The notes: generated from the sequence alone by a model not told the origin. A stretch of DNA of 64,000 nt from Cinclus cinclus (GCF_963662255.1 NC_085047.1:55426006-55490005), one strand, 5' to 3'. Numbered from the stretch's first letter, positions 14,075 to 29,071 are shown. Numbers and translations: made by a program.

Positions 14075-16539
14075 TACTTGCAAGTTACGATGACTCAGAT
14101 CTAAACTCTCATGGTTTAAAATACCAAGTGAGATTCAGAGTCACATAATATTTGTGTTCCACCAACAGTCCAGTGTTTTGGGGCTTTTTTTGGTAACACA
14201 TGATCCTACTACATAAAATTCACTCTTGTGCAAAGGTGAGCCATTATATTGTAAATTCCACTCACAATAACTCTTATGTAGCTCAAGTCTCAAGTGAGCT
14301 ATATTTCAAGATGCCTTTAAAACTTTGTACTCAGCCATTCCCCTTGAACCTTTCTATACCAGTTCACCATGAAAATTTGACACAGGAATAATCAAAATAT
14401 ATGCACAAGATCACTGATTATTTGATATCAATTTTTTTTTCTGAATATCACTCTAGCTCTTCTGCCAAAGTGTGAGAGCTACATCTAGAAGCTAACTGTC
14501 TTAGCCCCACGGCTGCAGAGGTCTTTCTTCTCCACCAGTGATAATTTAGAAGACCCAGGGGTTCAGTCTGTCAGTATTTTTGGGGAAAGAAAAATTTGGA
14601 GCTGCCCAGCAAACAAAGGAGTTCTAGCCAGGCTGATCTCATAAGTAGTCAGCAATGCTGTGTTGAAAGTGTCTCTGTATCTCACAGTTTAACCCCAGAT
14701 GGCAATCAAGTACCACACAGGCACTTGCTCACTTCCCCACCTGCACCGATGGGGAGGCAAATTTGAAGAAAAAGTAAACCTCTTGTGTTGAGATGAGCAA
14801 CAATTGAAACAAAAGAAAATAATAAGGTAATTACAATTGTAATGAAAATAGATTGGGGAGCTAGGGGATGTGTAAATAAAACCCAGCAGAAACAAGTGAT
14901 GCTCAATACATTTGGTCACCACACACCTCTCATCCCACCCACTGACAGCAGCTCCCAGCCAAACTCCAGCAGTTTATATACTGGGCATGATGTTCTGTGG
15001 TATGGAATATACCTTTGGCTACTTGAGGTCAACTGTCCTACCCATGCTCCCTCCAAATTCTTGTGTACTTGCCCACTGGCAGAGCATGAGACAGTGAAAA
15101 GTCCTTGATTCAGAGTAAGCATTACTTAGCAACAACTAAAGCATCAGTTTGTTATCAACATAATTCTCATACTAAATCCAAAACACAGCACTGCACCAGC
15201 CAGATGAAACCAGTTTAATATCGGTGCAGCATCAGTTTGTTGAGTTACACTAAAATTTTACAGAAACTGAAAACAGAGCAGAAGATTGCTCACTACCCCA
15301 CTGTGAATAACAGCACCTCGAGATGAGGGGTCTGATCTTCACAAGGGCACGAGTTCCTGCAGCTCCCATACCAGCTAGGAGGAGCAGCAGGTGTTCAGAA
15401 CCCCTGAAATATCAGGTTGTGAACTTAAAGCACATGCATGCTTGCACGACCTCCAAGTGGTGAAGCGTCTACTCTCATTTTGGGACTAGGAGCCATGTAA
15501 AGCATAAAGATTTGGGAAATGAATTCTCAGTGATATATATACAACAGTTATATACAACTATAAAAAACATGCAGACTGGATTTGGGTCTTAGCACAAATT
15601 CCTTGTTTTACAGATAAACAAAAGCTCAGTGTAACTAGCCTAGAATTGAGAAAATTTCATCTCTTGGCAGATGTCAAAAGTATAAGCTAAGACAGAGAAA
15701 GAGAGCGAGACCTTGCTTGAACAGAAGGTGAAGCTTTAGAGCTGTGGTGTTTGTCTGTGCCACGGGGTTGTGAAACCAACTCATTTTTGGCATCTCACAC
15801 ATGTGCAGTTTTAAAGTGAACTTGCAGAAAGGGGTTATTTCAAGAGCTGAGTGAAACTAGCTTGCTCAGTTTGCAGAGTTTTTGTGTTAACTTTCTTATA
15901 TTCTGCTTCATACAGCTCTATACTCCAGGAGTTTTGTTTTGAGTTTTAGCTTCAAACAAAGCAAAACTGATTGTAAACCGCTGTATTTTGACTTTTCATG
16001 TTGAAACTATATCTCACATGGAAAGTTTCAAAAGCCAAAGTGCCCAGGACTGGTAGCCCGGGGTAGTTCAGCCCGTGTTCAAGGCTTCTGACTGAGGGTC
16101 AGAGACAAGATCTCCCTATCTCATCATGCAGTGATGCTGATACCTGGCTTTTCTGTGCATGTTCCATGTTTCATGTCTCTTTGGAACTACCCAAACACAT
16201 CCAATTTTATGTCGTTTACTTCCAGGAATAATAGAAGCTTACAGAGTTGTCAGATTAAACTAACATTAAGTAGTGGCAAATTAGTAAATGTTTTATTATT
16301 ACATTTGTTTCTAGCTAGGCCCAATATGATTAATATAAAGGCTTTTTCAAACAGAAATCCAGGCATACAGATAGCACTATTTTCTGCTAAATGAACACAG
16401 GTTTTCTACCTGTATTTTATCAGATAAGATTTGCCAGAAACAGCATGGCAGTATACAGAAACACCTTCTTGACAGAAGCTTTCCTTTATTTTCCACATTC
16501 ATGTTCTTAGCAGCCCTTCAGCCCAACTGTTAACACATT

Positions 16540-16660
16540 GGAATATTTTAAATGGGCACAGAAAATAATTTCTCTCCAATTTCCATCAGCAATTATTATC
16601 ATATTTTCACAATCATAATTTAATTTTCCACTATATTAATAACTAAGACAAATTTTACCT
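16540..16660. promoter_or_regulatory. Candidate conserved non-coding element
   Basis: A dense series of 'aattatt', 'cataattt' and 'tattaat' words, with a 'tttaaatgggcac' stretch, lies in non-repetitive sequence with no open frame. It resembles homeodomain-rich vertebrate enhancers. The evidence is compositional and weak, because the whole neighbourhood is AT-rich and such words arise by chance. Confidence 0.15.
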
Positions 16661-19600
16661 AGCAAGCAGCAATCTAAACCCTCTAACTTGACAAAAATAT
16701 CCTATGTTTATTTCTCTTTCTAACCATCAAAGAAAGTCATTACAACAACCCTGGGTATCAGCATTTTTCCTGTGTGATTCACTTATACCAAAGAAACCCT
16801 CTAGACCTACAGTTTTCCTATTCTGATCAACATATTGGTCAACAGGTCCCCCTTCTCTGTGGGTGGTGATAATGTCAGTATACCACTGCCCAAATAACCT
16901 TCCTCTATAGGGAAATGCTAACATTTAACTCATTAAATTTAAACCACATGTATTTTGGTCTCGTAACTGCACTCTGTATTAACTGGCTTTTGTTATTAAG
17001 TTGTATCACTAAAAATCTTAATGCAACCAGTTATTGCTAAATGCAGTAGACATCTAAAATATGTGTAAGAGCTAACATATTTAAATGGTGAGTAAATATT
17101 TTCCCTAACCATGGTGAACACATTTTCAGAACTGCTGATGACACCGCTCTGCATTTGTTCAGTGTAAAGATGTGTCTCAGAAGAGCTGCTCCTTCCAGCC
17201 CATTCCAGGGAACATAAGCAATGGCTTTCAAATGGTTTCTATCTCTTACCTTCACCTTATTCAGAAACACAAAGTGTCATTCAAGAGCTGCCTACATGAG
17301 ACCTCCACCAAGAAGAGCAAATTCTGTGTGTATTAATCACTGCCAGTTTCCCTCCTGGTATTCCCTGTGAGAGGTACTGCTGCTGCACAGGGTCTGTGCA
17401 TGCATTGCCATCAGGTGACCACAAATTTATAGCTGCCAATGTAGGAAAAATATTGGTATTTGGGATAAATACTTGGGGACTTCTTGTTCAAACAGCACAA
17501 ACCACAGATTCAACGGTTTCCCCAAACTAAATTGTTCCTCAGTAAAATTTAACACAACTGTAAATGTTAAAAAACTAATACATGGATTAGCTCTAAAATT
17601 GCAATTATATTAAAAATTAGTCGGGGGAGAGGTGGAAAGACTATATAAAATCTTAAAGTGTTTTCTGTAACCTCTAGAAAATAAGCAATTTATTTAGTGT
17701 TTACACACATGATTTAGGTAGCATTTACACAGTTCTATACTTATAGCCATTGTTTTAACTATACATTTCATGTTTCATCATATAGATGTGTTATTTAATA
17801 CATATAAAAATGTAAAAAAAGAAACAGTTAGAACAGTATGCTCTAAAGCAGATACCAACTCCCAGATACAAATTAGCACTGCCTTTTTTTTTTTTTTAAT
17901 CTGAATTCTGTAGCAAATCCCATAAACTGTATGTTTCACTGCCCAGAATACCTTCCATTTCCCTGGAGTAATACTAATAAAAGGAATGTATTTTCCCAGT
18001 CTGTTTGGAGAAGGGTACAGGGCCTTGCAAATTATATTTTAAAACAAGAGTCATCTGAGATAGTTCCACTACCTCAAGATATTCTGTGGAGTTTGTCATA
18101 AATTTCAGAGTGCTTAGGTTGTAGCTCTCCAACTCTTCCCATAAGGTGAATTCTTTCCCATTTCACAATCTTTCAATTAATTCCCAATCCATAAACTCTT
18201 ATCACATGTCCTGATATTTGGTAAAAGCTTTAAAAATGCCATTATACCTCTCTTAAGAGACAAACCATTCCCAGTTCTCTGTAGGATTTTTCTTTCACCT
18301 TCATTCAAGTTCCCATTCCGAATGATCAGAAATGAATGACACCAAGAGGGTATCTGTTTCTTGTTTCAAACAACAATTGCAGCCATGCCTTGGGTGTCCA
18401 TCCTGAAAAAGATTGACAAATACATAAAAAAAAAGCAAAAAACAGAGTACATGGAAACAGCTCTCTCTTTCACTCCCAAACTATAAAATTAATATTGTAC
18501 ATCACTAAATCAGATGTTATGATTGCTTTGTAAGTCACTGTCCATCATGAATTTTTCTGTAACAATTTCACTTCTTTAACTTCTATAAAAGTAGTCCGAA
18601 TTCATATCAGTCATAATGCTAGTGAGTGATTCTAAAAAGTTCACAGGAAAGTGCTCTCTGTCTACACAATTTTAATTAATGCTTGTGGTGGATTTTATCC
18701 AGAATTCACTACTTTCCATTAGATTTAATTTTATTTTAGGATAAGTTATGTATTTTATACATATACAGTATATAATTTTTATGTATTATATACAACAAAA
18801 TGCTGTTGTTATGAAATAATTCAGAAATGCTCAACCCCACATTGTGCAATTTATATGTAACTATACTGGCTAGTATAGTCAAGATTTTTAACTTCCCTCT
18901 TATTCAACAGACCATCAAAACTGGACCTGATTAACATAAGTTTCTAATTGTATATGTAATTAATGCATCCTTTAATTTAATTTCTTTAATTTAAAAAGTG
19001 GGGGTTTTTTATTAAAGAAGTATTTTGTGTATCTATCTGAGTGCCTTGCTACCTGAAATTACCACTTTATCCAGGAAAATTGATTTGCTGCATCATGCCC
19101 GAAACTGGGAATTATGCCTCCTTTAGCCAGACTCCCAAGAGTTTTGAACCTCAAACCACTACAGTACTGACAAGAAGCCCCAGGCTCTTGCCCAAGACCT
19201 TCCATGGTGCATTTGCTCAACAAGAGCCACTCCCAACTCACACACAGGTTCAGTTCAGCCACTGGAATTCAAAACACACCCTTGACAGCATCCCATTGAA
19301 TACAGCAACTCTGTCCTTGTTAGCTATGAAAGTACTCTCCTGCCTCTATACCTTGTTAATCTGAAATAAAACACCTTAGAGGGAATTACCTTCCCAAATG
19401 TGATATCTTTAATTTTCTTAAGCATTTGCAGAGGCATATTACTTTTACCTTTAAAGGGGAAATTCAGCTTCCTGAAAGAAGGTACCTAATGCCTGCTAGG
19501 ATACCCTGGAGTACCCAGGATATTTGTGCAGGGCTGGCATGTTGTGGGACCTACAAGAGACTTCTGACCTTTGACAAAATCCCACACATTTGAACTGGCA

Positions 19601-21932
19601 GTGAGAGGCCAGATGGGATTCCTACAGGCTCTAAAATACACAGGCCTATGTTTAGGCACATGAGTTTTTTCTAAAACTAGTAAAATAAAACACTAAAATT
19701 AAAAAACAAAAGAGATTAAACATAATTTTATATTATTTGGCTTAATTCAAAAACTGGAAAAAAAGATAATAAAAACTTTAAAGAAATAAGTTTTTCTAAA
19801 TCTCATCCTTAACTGTACAAAAACTGGAGATTATCATCACTTGTTATCTTGATCCTATAAAGGCCATAATGAACAAGTCATATTCACAATACTTTTATAT
19901 TTTCCTACTTCAAATTTTAGAATACCACTACGTTTTCAAAGTGAAATACTTTTAAAAAGTCAGAAAACATTAATACAGACTTCATGCAAACCAAAGAATA
20001 CAGCTTTCAGCTATTTGGGGCTGAAGTTTTTAATTCTATATTTATATACTATTGTTTCTAGCTCAGCAACTGAGTGCCTGATACTGTTCATAAGAAAAGA
20101 GTTATATTTGTAATTAAAGAATATCTTGGAAAAGACACGGCTGCCAGCAACAGAACATTTTACATCCCTTCATTGCAAATAAAAACTCTAAAAATGTAAA
20201 ATCAATTCCCACTTTAATGTGCTCCTTGCAGCCAAACCTTGGAACCTGTTTTCATGTTTTCCCTCAAGCAAATTTCTCTTTGATTCCAGGAGGAGTTTTG
20301 GTGGGCCATAATATGACAGCAGCACACAGTCCTTTGTAGTCCTTCAAGAAATGGCTGAGAAGGTAAAGCTGGCTAGACTAGTCAAAGGGAAGATGATTGT
20401 GATGAACTAATAGGAAATAAATTAGGTACAGGGCTAAGATGTAGCAGGTGAAGTATTTCTATAATATTTCTAGAGGGGCATGGAAGCTGTTGCATTAATG
20501 TTGCATGCAAAGCAGCAAGGAGGCGTGCACACTTCTGTGTGCTTTTGTTTAAAGCAGATCAGTTTAACTTAAAGTAATGCCAGGGGATTGGAAACCTAAG
20601 ATTCTGGAAGAAAACAATGCAAATTGTGTTTGCTCAGGCTAGGATGCTCCGGCCCAAATCTCTCAGGTATATGCCAATGCAAAGGGTAGGGGGGAAACTA
20701 TTTAATGTAAAAGGACAATAGAGATACAAGGGATCTGGATAAATGCAAAAGACAGAGAGACAGAAAAATATTAATAATCATCAGAGCTGTGATGTCTTAG
20801 AAGAAACTTCCAACAGCATATAGGTTGGTAAAAGCAGCTCCTGCATGGATTTCACAGTAAGTTTGGTTTTAACAGCAAAAGACTAGACTTGATAGTCCAG
20901 AAGCCCTCAACAATGAACCAGCAGGGTCTTGGTTCTTTACAACTCTGCCACAGCTTTCTCACTGTGACCATGAGACATCAAAACCAGTCTGCATATTAAA
21001 GGATGGTGCAGCTAATACCCAGATGAACACTTAAAGGAAAGCATAAACATTATAAGAGGCATTCAAATTATTATGAGATTATTTTCTGCTTGAGGCTTAT
21101 TTATGGAGTAGAAAGTTAAATAGTACTTTTGGTTATTTCAGACTAAATTCCAAGCATTTCTGCTTTCAGTTGCTTTAATGAGATTATTTCAAATTTACCT
21201 TGAAGTAAATGAGATCTGGATTCAACACCTTAATTCTTTGTTTTGTGTGGGAAGATTGATGAATATTGCTTATTTCGTAGTCATGGAGGAGGGCAGTGAG
21301 TAAGCAGTGGCAAACACATCACAGAAAACAGTAAAAAGCAGAAGACGGCTTTAAGTAGACATCAGCTTTCCTTACCAACCCTCTGCCCCTTGCTAGTTTT
21401 AGGTCAAGATTACACATTGCACAAAGATTATTAAAAAATGCAGACCAGACAGCTTTCTCTTGGTTTTAGTTTGGAGCAAAGTATCCTTGTAAAGGTATAT
21501 TTTAAGCAAATATTTTTTTTTCGTCTTCTTTGTCACAGCCAAATTCTCCAGTTCAGGAATTTACAATATTTTCCTTTTTCCAGAATGACACCTGCTGGTG
21601 GGAGAAGCATGGATGAATTGCAGATATTTTAGAGGTTTGATTGTTGCTAACCAGACATATTCTCTGAGCATGCTCATCACCTGTGTGCAGGCCAACCATG
21701 GAAAATAAAGATTTGGAAACTGCAAAGGTGCTATAAGGAGTTAGTTTTAGAAGTAATATTGTTTTCCAATATGATTTAATATTTGCTCTCAATAAACCAC
21801 AAAGCTACCTATTACTAAGACAGTGCTTCCATGGTGTTTCAGTGCTGGACAGTAGCCCAGTTTTGGGAAGCCCAAAGCATCATTCTGTCAGACTGACGTA
21901 ACAGCCAGAAGGAAACCCTCCCTACCCAATGC

Positions 21933-21936
<4 letters not shown>

Positions 21937-21962
<26 letters not shown>
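21937..21962 (+). repeat. Poly-A run of 26
   Basis: Twenty-six consecutive A residues follow 'aatgcattt'. The length would fit a retroposition tail. However, the roughly 100 bases upstream match no repeat or transcript I recognise, and I saw no obvious flanking direct repeat. Confidence 0.9.
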
Positions 21963-21967
<5 letters not shown>

Positions 21968-23393
21968 CTGCTGGGCTGCTTCAATCTCTCAACTGCAAGT
22001 AAAACCAGCTGTTAATGCAACTATTTGTGCTTACCATCCCGAAAGATTAGATCTCAAAGACAAGTATTGTGCACATGTTCCTGACTCAGTATGGGAGGAC
22101 ACAACTCTGAGAGGCACAAAGCAATATGCACTTTTGCCAGAACTGTGACAGATACTGCTCAAAGCACCAGGCAGCATTAGGCTCTCTAATGGGCTTCCAT
22201 ATTCACAGCTCCTCTGCTGCTGGGTCTGTTGCCACAGTCTCCTCTACAGCCAAACCAGAGTCAGACCTGAGCTTTTTAGACTTTCAACATATTTACAGCA
22301 ATATTTCTAAAAGCAATTTCCAATGCTAAGAACTGTATATAACTCTATTTCCTCTTTCTGAGCTGCAAACCATCTACTGTCTTCTGTAAAGGCACGCTGA
22401 AGTGAAAGGTGCTCAGGACACTGAAGAAGACTCTGAAGTTGGACTCTAAACTGTATGTTTTAAACACAACTTATGAAGAAATTGTTGGGGGGGGGAACTG
22501 TTATAAAAAGCACTACTATATATTAAATTCAGGATTAGAATTCAAAGAAATCTTTCAAAGTATTTACAAGACTAAATAGGCAAATATACACATTCAGATG
22601 TGTTCCCCTTGGATAAATACCTAGGTGTTGTTATGGCATATCTCATTGTAACATCAGAAAGCAAACTTTCGTTTGATTGCACTGGCTTGTTAATGGCATT
22701 AGACGGAAATTTAGGAGACTTGGCTTCTACACCTGGATTTATCATTGGCCTCCTTTATGGCTTTGAACAGGTAATTTCCTCCAGTTCCCCCCTCTGTGAA
22801 CAGAAGGTATCATTGCACCATTCTGACGGTTAAAAGGTTGATTTCCAAAACTTGGTTTTATTTTGGTAAATGCAAACACATGAAAAGAGGGTACCTTTCT
22901 ACAAACTCACTCGTAAATACAAGACACACAAGACTTCAAAGGACAGTTTAGATCTGCAGAGCTTTTTTGAACATATTTTTTTGCAAAGTTGATCAGAGTC
23001 CTACCCATGGTTATACATACTTCAGTTTTTAATGTCCTTGTTTGTCACGCATATGATTGTGACTATCAAAATCTGGAAACATGATTACTGCAGTTTATCT
23101 TTCTTAACCTCCTTAACAAAGCAATGGCTTTACAAAGAGCCCAGCTGCATCTCAATGCTTTCAGAAAAGCCCAGGGTAAGCACTTTGCTACAGAACAGTA
23201 GCAGGATGGAAGCAGAGAGACTGATCTAACACCAAATCTGTGATAGCCTGGACATCCCCACAAGGTTCGAGCTAACTGAAAAGCAAAGAGGAAGAAATAG
23301 CAGAAAAAATGCTTGTGCAAATTTGTTCCTACTTTTTTAGAGCTGGAGCCTGAGGAGGTTTACTGAAACAGGTTTTCTAGCTGCTTCCACTTA

Positions 23394-23416
23394 GCTCAAG
23401 GAGTGTCTCCTTGAGC
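23394..23416. repeat. Perfect 10-bp hairpin
   Basis: GCTCAAGGAG at 23,394-23,403 and CTCCTTGAGC at 23,407-23,416 are exact reverse complements separated by TGT. The stem is fully paired with a three-base loop. It has no T-run after it and no known meaning in this setting. Confidence 0.8.
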
Positions 23417-26400
23417 ACATCATTATCAATGATTGACCATGAGTGTCTCCATTCTTTGCTAGGATCCAGCAAAAACACACTTCTAATCCCAAAGGGATAA
23501 CACAGCTTTTCATTGTCAGATTAGAGGTCATCTTGGATTTGAGCTCAGCTCACCCTTAAACAGTCATTCCAATTTTTGTTGCCATACATGGGGAATGAAA
23601 TGCACGCACAGGATACAAATAGCCTGGGATTCAAACCTCTGCACAAGGAGAAGAGTTCTGAATTTGGCCACATTTTTCTGCTCTCTACTTTCTACCTATC
23701 AAACTCACATTGAATGGAATAAACTTGGAGTTGGGAATACTTTCATATCCCATTCTCTTTATTTCACTTAGGACACTCTTAACTTCAACCCTTTAACTCT
23801 TGTTCTCTGAGATGATGCGTGAGATGTTCCTGATTGCTATAGACCCCTCCAACTTCTTATTCAGCAGCTTTTGGGAAACTGGTTTGGACGAGTGCACTGC
23901 AGCTGCAATGCTTTTAAGCACTGTCATCACTTCTGGCAATGTGTTTCCAGCATTATTTCCCATAGAAGTCCTTCCATCCCTTCCCCCACCAAGCAGCATA
24001 CGTCCCTTGATGAGTCACAGCTCATCCAAACTCCCTTAGCTGCTAAACCACACTATGACCAAGAAGCTCTTCCTCAAAGGCATCCTGGCTCCAGCTGACC
24101 TCCTTAGGGACAGCCACAGGCTCTGCAGAAGTGACCTCTAACATCAAAGTTAAACATTACTTCAAACTGATACACACACAGAACAAGACATAACCGTATA
24201 TGATACCATGGGTTCATTTTATCACTAATTTTGTGTGTGTAGCTTTTCTTCTGCCCGATGGACACACTTTTCTTCCTCCTGTAACCAGCTTCCTCCAACT
24301 TTAGTAGGTTCTGTACTTCTAAGAGTATTTTCTTCCCTTCAAAAAATATGTCCTTACCTTCTTCTCTTTTGTCTCAAGTTTTCTTTACTTGTCTTACCCA
24401 CATAACTTCTGTATTTTTATGGATCTTTATCAACATGTACTTTTTCATTTGTCTCAGAGAAATTTGTCTCCTTCCAACCATAGTCCTTTGTAGTCAAGTC
24501 AGAGGGAACTGTTTATCTGTAGGATGCAGTAACTTCTCTGGGCTGCACGGACATTGTGCTGCCACTTCTCAGTGATCAGCTATTTGATCCACAAGGATGA
24601 ATACCAGGTAACATGTAAATTTTGGGAATGTCACTCTATATTGGCCTGAAGAGGTCTGGAAAACCCAGTTTTACAACTGAGTGAGTACATTTCTTCAGAG
24701 TACTAAAAGCTAGTGAGCACTGGAAGTCTCCAGTGTGCAAGGGGATGTAGGGGCAACACTGAAAAGTGAAATACTGTGTAGGGAACCAGAGCTCCTGGAA
24801 ACCTGAACCCACCCGTCTGTCTGCACATCTGTTTGTTGGTCAGATCTGATCACAGACACATGTGCTACCCTCACCACCCCTGAGGAAAGCCCACTGTGCT
24901 TTTTGCTGGGCAGAGTCCCCCTGTCCAGACCACAGGGCAGCAGAGACGGTGTACACCACTGTTTCCTTCCCTCTGGGAATTGTTAGTGCTGTCTGGGAGT
25001 TTGACTGCTGAAAGCGATGCATATCCAGAATCTCAGCAGTTCCCTGCACAGTGGAAGTTAAAAGGTTCTTGGGTGTTGCATATTTTTGTATTTATGCTTT
25101 TTGCATTTTCTTTTTTTCCTTTCCACATTATTTCCCTTTCACTGAGTTGTTTGTCATTTCACAATTCTACCCTGAACACCAGAATGACACTTACAGTTCT
25201 CCATCTAAAGACAAATACTTTCAGCCAAAACGTCAAATATTTTAAACTCTGGTAAGAGGAAAGCAAGAGAGAAGGTACTCACATTGTGAATACCTTCTGC
25301 ATCTGCACCAGACTGATAAAGGCTGCAGACTATACAGGTTATAATGTCGGTCCATGGGGGAAAAAAACATAATTACCTGACCAAACCAGCAGATAAACTC
25401 AGTCAGAGAATTGTTATTTCCTACTTTTTTCCACCTTACATTTCCCCTACTTCCATATTTGTCTCCCTCTTTTCAGAGATATATTTTATGGGGATATATC
25501 AAATATGTTCCTGTACCACAGAAACTCTTCACTGAGATCCAGAAAAGTTAGTTTTTACAAGATGTCACTTTTCCAGTAAATCAACGTACAAGATTTGCAT
25601 ACCAAGTACAACGTGTGGGCTTTTTTAAAATTAATTTTCCCCCTCCAACCCTGCATTTACTATATAGAAATTTCTTTCTTCCAATATCTCTTTTAAAGCT
25701 TTGCATCCCTGTGATCAGAATAATAGGCCAATCTTCACACTAATCTTTCCTGCCTTCATACACAGAGGAACTGTCTTGTCACACGGTCCCTTTCCTCTTC
25801 ATGAGATATTCATACATATGGTTTCATATACCTGTTCCGTCTGAAATTTGAACAACAGTTATCCCACTACCCTGACTGGTTGTCCTAAGCTTTGTTCCCT
25901 CTTTAGCTGTTTATCTGCTATTTCCACACCCACAGTAAGCCTCCAGACTTTGCCCTGTTGCTAGATCATAATTTCTTTATCCCATACAGATTATAGTTCC
26001 TCTTCACAGCACAAGAGATTTTCTCTTTCCCTTTCCCACATTTTTCTAGATAATAACTTCTTTTCTCAAATGCTGCCTGAATATTTTTCTCAAGCTCCTG
26101 TCACTTGTTTTTATTTTATTCCTGCATATCCTGCCTCTGAGATACAACTTTCTATTCTGAACCCTCTTTTTCCTCTGTCCTTGCATTACCTACCAACATC
26201 TTTTCTGTGATTGCACATCAAATTAGACAAGGTGCTTTTCCCAACTGCCTTTTGTTTGGGATTTAAGTTCTAGGTAGCTGTCACATCTGAAACTTTAAAA
26301 ACTTTACACCTCATCCACATTTCAACCCTGAGGCTCCTCAATCTCGAAGCCTTGAGTAATTAATCATATTGTTTATGAAAATTTTTCTCTTGAAAATCAG

Positions 26401-26842
26401 GAGCCTTAATTACAGTCCTGTTTCTATTTAGTCTTATATTTAATGTAAACACAGTAGACCTGTGAACACTTGAAATTACTTTCATTTTTATTCTTCCATA
26501 GAAGTAGTTCTCACAAGTAAGGCAAAATAGAATTGTCTGAGAGGTCATTTGATGAAGTATTTAATCTACCATGTGGATAGGTTCCTTACGAAATAGATCC
26601 CAACTTCTACTCACCTTCCTCCAACCTCCATCTAACAAGTTTAAGTCTCACTTAGACACATAATTTCCAGTTGTCACTTATTTCTCTAATTATACTACAG
26701 AGATCTCTGTCCATGTCTAAAGATGAACTAAGGGCTACATCAGCCATCTGGAATGATTTCTATGGATTCTCTTTTACTAACTTTTACCAAAGTAGTTTTG
26801 ATGCATACAAATTTTGTCTTAGGCCAGCAATAAATACTAATA

Positions 26843-26893
26843 ATTTTTTTTTGGTGGTTTGTTTTTGGTTTTGTTTTTGTTGTTTTTTTTTCC
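26843..26893 (+). repeat. T/G-rich low-complexity tract
   Basis: Runs of T broken by GG or G (tttggtttt- and tttttgtt-type units) for about 50 bases. The reverse strand reads as AAAAC/AAC repeats. Confidence 0.75.
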
Positions 26894-26974
26894 TGAGGAA
26901 GAATCTATGACACACTGGGTTTTTTGAGAAAGACAGTACACAATATTTCCAGGTCATTCCCAAAGCAATTGCAT

Positions 26975-27430
26975 CACTGGGCATTAAAATCCCCAGGCCT
27001 GCTGGCTGCTCTCAAACTGGGACACCTCAAATAAAGCAGTCTCCAATGAAGTCTTGGGGAAAGGTAACCAGAAGGGGCAGCAGCCTGAGGGCTTAGTAGG
27101 CTTGAGGGGGCAGACCACAAAGATCTGATCTGCCACCAGTCTGGCAGGAGGCAAGGGCAGGAAGCCAGAGAGCTGCTAGCCCACTGCATGGACAAGGTGG
27201 GAGGGGGCTATGCTGGGCAGGGGAGACTTGGGGGCTAGAAGGAAGAGGTGACTTTGTCCTTTTCATTATTTATTACCATGCCATCAGTCTGATCAGCCCA
27301 GCAAGGAGCCCAAGGCTGGCTGGGGGGAGCAGTGAGGGCCAGCAGCAGCCCTTCAGCTCAGCTCTCCCTGAGTTCTCTCTTCAGTGGAGCCGATGCACCC
27401 CAGGGACAGCGTTTCTACCCTGCACAAGTG
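26975..27430. other. GC-rich, G-skewed pocket in AT-rich desert
   Basis: About 450 bases are clearly richer in G and C than both flanks, with many 'ggcagg', 'caggggag' and 'ctggctgggggg' words but few CG dinucleotides. It contains no convincing exon. The sharp edges would fit an inserted element such as a solo LTR or an old processed sequence, but I recognise no family and see no clean terminal repeats. Confidence 0.4.
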
Positions 27431-29071
27431 GCATTTCTCAACTGAGCATGGCCCCAACCAAACACTTGTGGCAAACTCTTATCTGCAGCTCTACCAACTC
27501 CAGTAACCAACAAAATATCTAAATCTTTCACTAGTATCAAAAGTGTGAAGTAAGACCGGTATTTAAGCCACCAAATGAGTAATATCTGAAACAGATTCAG
27601 CAAGAATGTTGTGGGAGCTTTTGTCTAGCATTATTAACTAGTACAAATCACTTATCATATCTAGCCAGTTCAGACTACTGTGCTTGTCACACTAACACAA
27701 AAAAAAAAGCTGAATTCTGGGAGTATTTTTTTATTTTGGTGGTATACTTTCACTCACTTTCACTAACATAATACAAAAATGATGCCTGGAGTGGTGGAAA
27801 CTTTCTACCACACTGCAGTGAATCTTAAGGGAAAACACGTACATATGTGCTACAGATATTACGTGCATTTCCAGGAACCTTGTCAAAATGGATCACGTGA
27901 AAAAAAACAAAACTATTAGGAAGAAAACTACTTCATCAACTTCTTCCATTACTCACACGACAGGGCAGATGTAAGATCAAAACCAAAAGTGTAATTTTAA
28001 AAACCTTTTGAAAATTTGAACATTTGGCTGGATTTCTTGCCTTGCCACCTCCATGAACCCTGGAGAAAATGAGCAGTCTGCGATCTTTTGAGAAGGAAAA
28101 CACAACCTATAAGTATCTGCATGGCTCAGGATTAGGTCCAAACACTGAATTGTTTAATTCAAGAACAAACCTCATTGTATTTTGCAAATACATCTGCAAA
28201 CAGAATTAGGATATGGTGAAACAGAAAATTCTCCTTGTGGTTTTGTGTATATCATCCTTGCCACTTTCATAATTAGAGGGCATAGGCTGCCATTAAAGTC
28301 AATTGCAAAATTCCCATTGACTTCAGTAGATGTAAACCAGGCTTTAATATTATGCTTTTCAGTTTTCTTGAGGTTTAAACACCTCATAAAATACATTTAC
28401 AGATGAACTAGTAAATGTACACTTACAAAGAAACCTCCTGAGGAGTCCCTGAAGCCATATTTTTAAATGCTGCTATTCATTCAGGTTATATCAGACAGAT
28501 TAAGGGACTGTCAAATGTAGATCAAGAACAGCAATAAGAAATGCTGAAAATATACTCCAGAAATACAATTTTTAAAATATTATTTGATACATTTAACAAA
28601 ATAGACTTAGAAGAGGGTTTTATATTATGCTATATATTTCACAAACTCAGAAATTCCTATTTATCTGCCTATTCATTTCAGCAATCCATAAATGAAAATG
28701 TGTACCATATATACAGCAAGTTCTAAGAACCATTAAAAAAAAAAACCACTCACATAAAAATGCAAGAAAAGCTAATTTTGAGAAAGAGAGAAAAAGTGTG
28801 GGAGTAGAGAGAGTCTAACTGATGAGAAGTCAGAAATACTACCATCCAGAGCTGACATTTTCTACTGCAGAGCTATGTGCCCATTGGGCATAATTTTTGG
28901 TCTTGCAGACTTTCCACAAGTAAGACTCCAATTGACTGCAGTGCAAAGGAATGAACTGCAGGATCTAATTAACCCTGCTGAGGTTTGAAAAACAATCTCA
29001 TATGCTGCCTGAATATTTCAGTTAATTTCAGAGATTTTCAATATAGTTTGCCCAATTCATTGATAAATAAT

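Noticed and set aside
16040..16110. Possible tRNA-like block ('ggtagttcagcc')
   Set aside because: No complete T-arm, anticodon arm or acceptor pairing could be laid out around it.
21800..21962. Processed pseudogene ending in a 26-A tail
   Set aside because: The upstream 100-150 bases show no recognisable transcript or SINE and I found no clear flanking direct repeats; only the poly-A run is reported.
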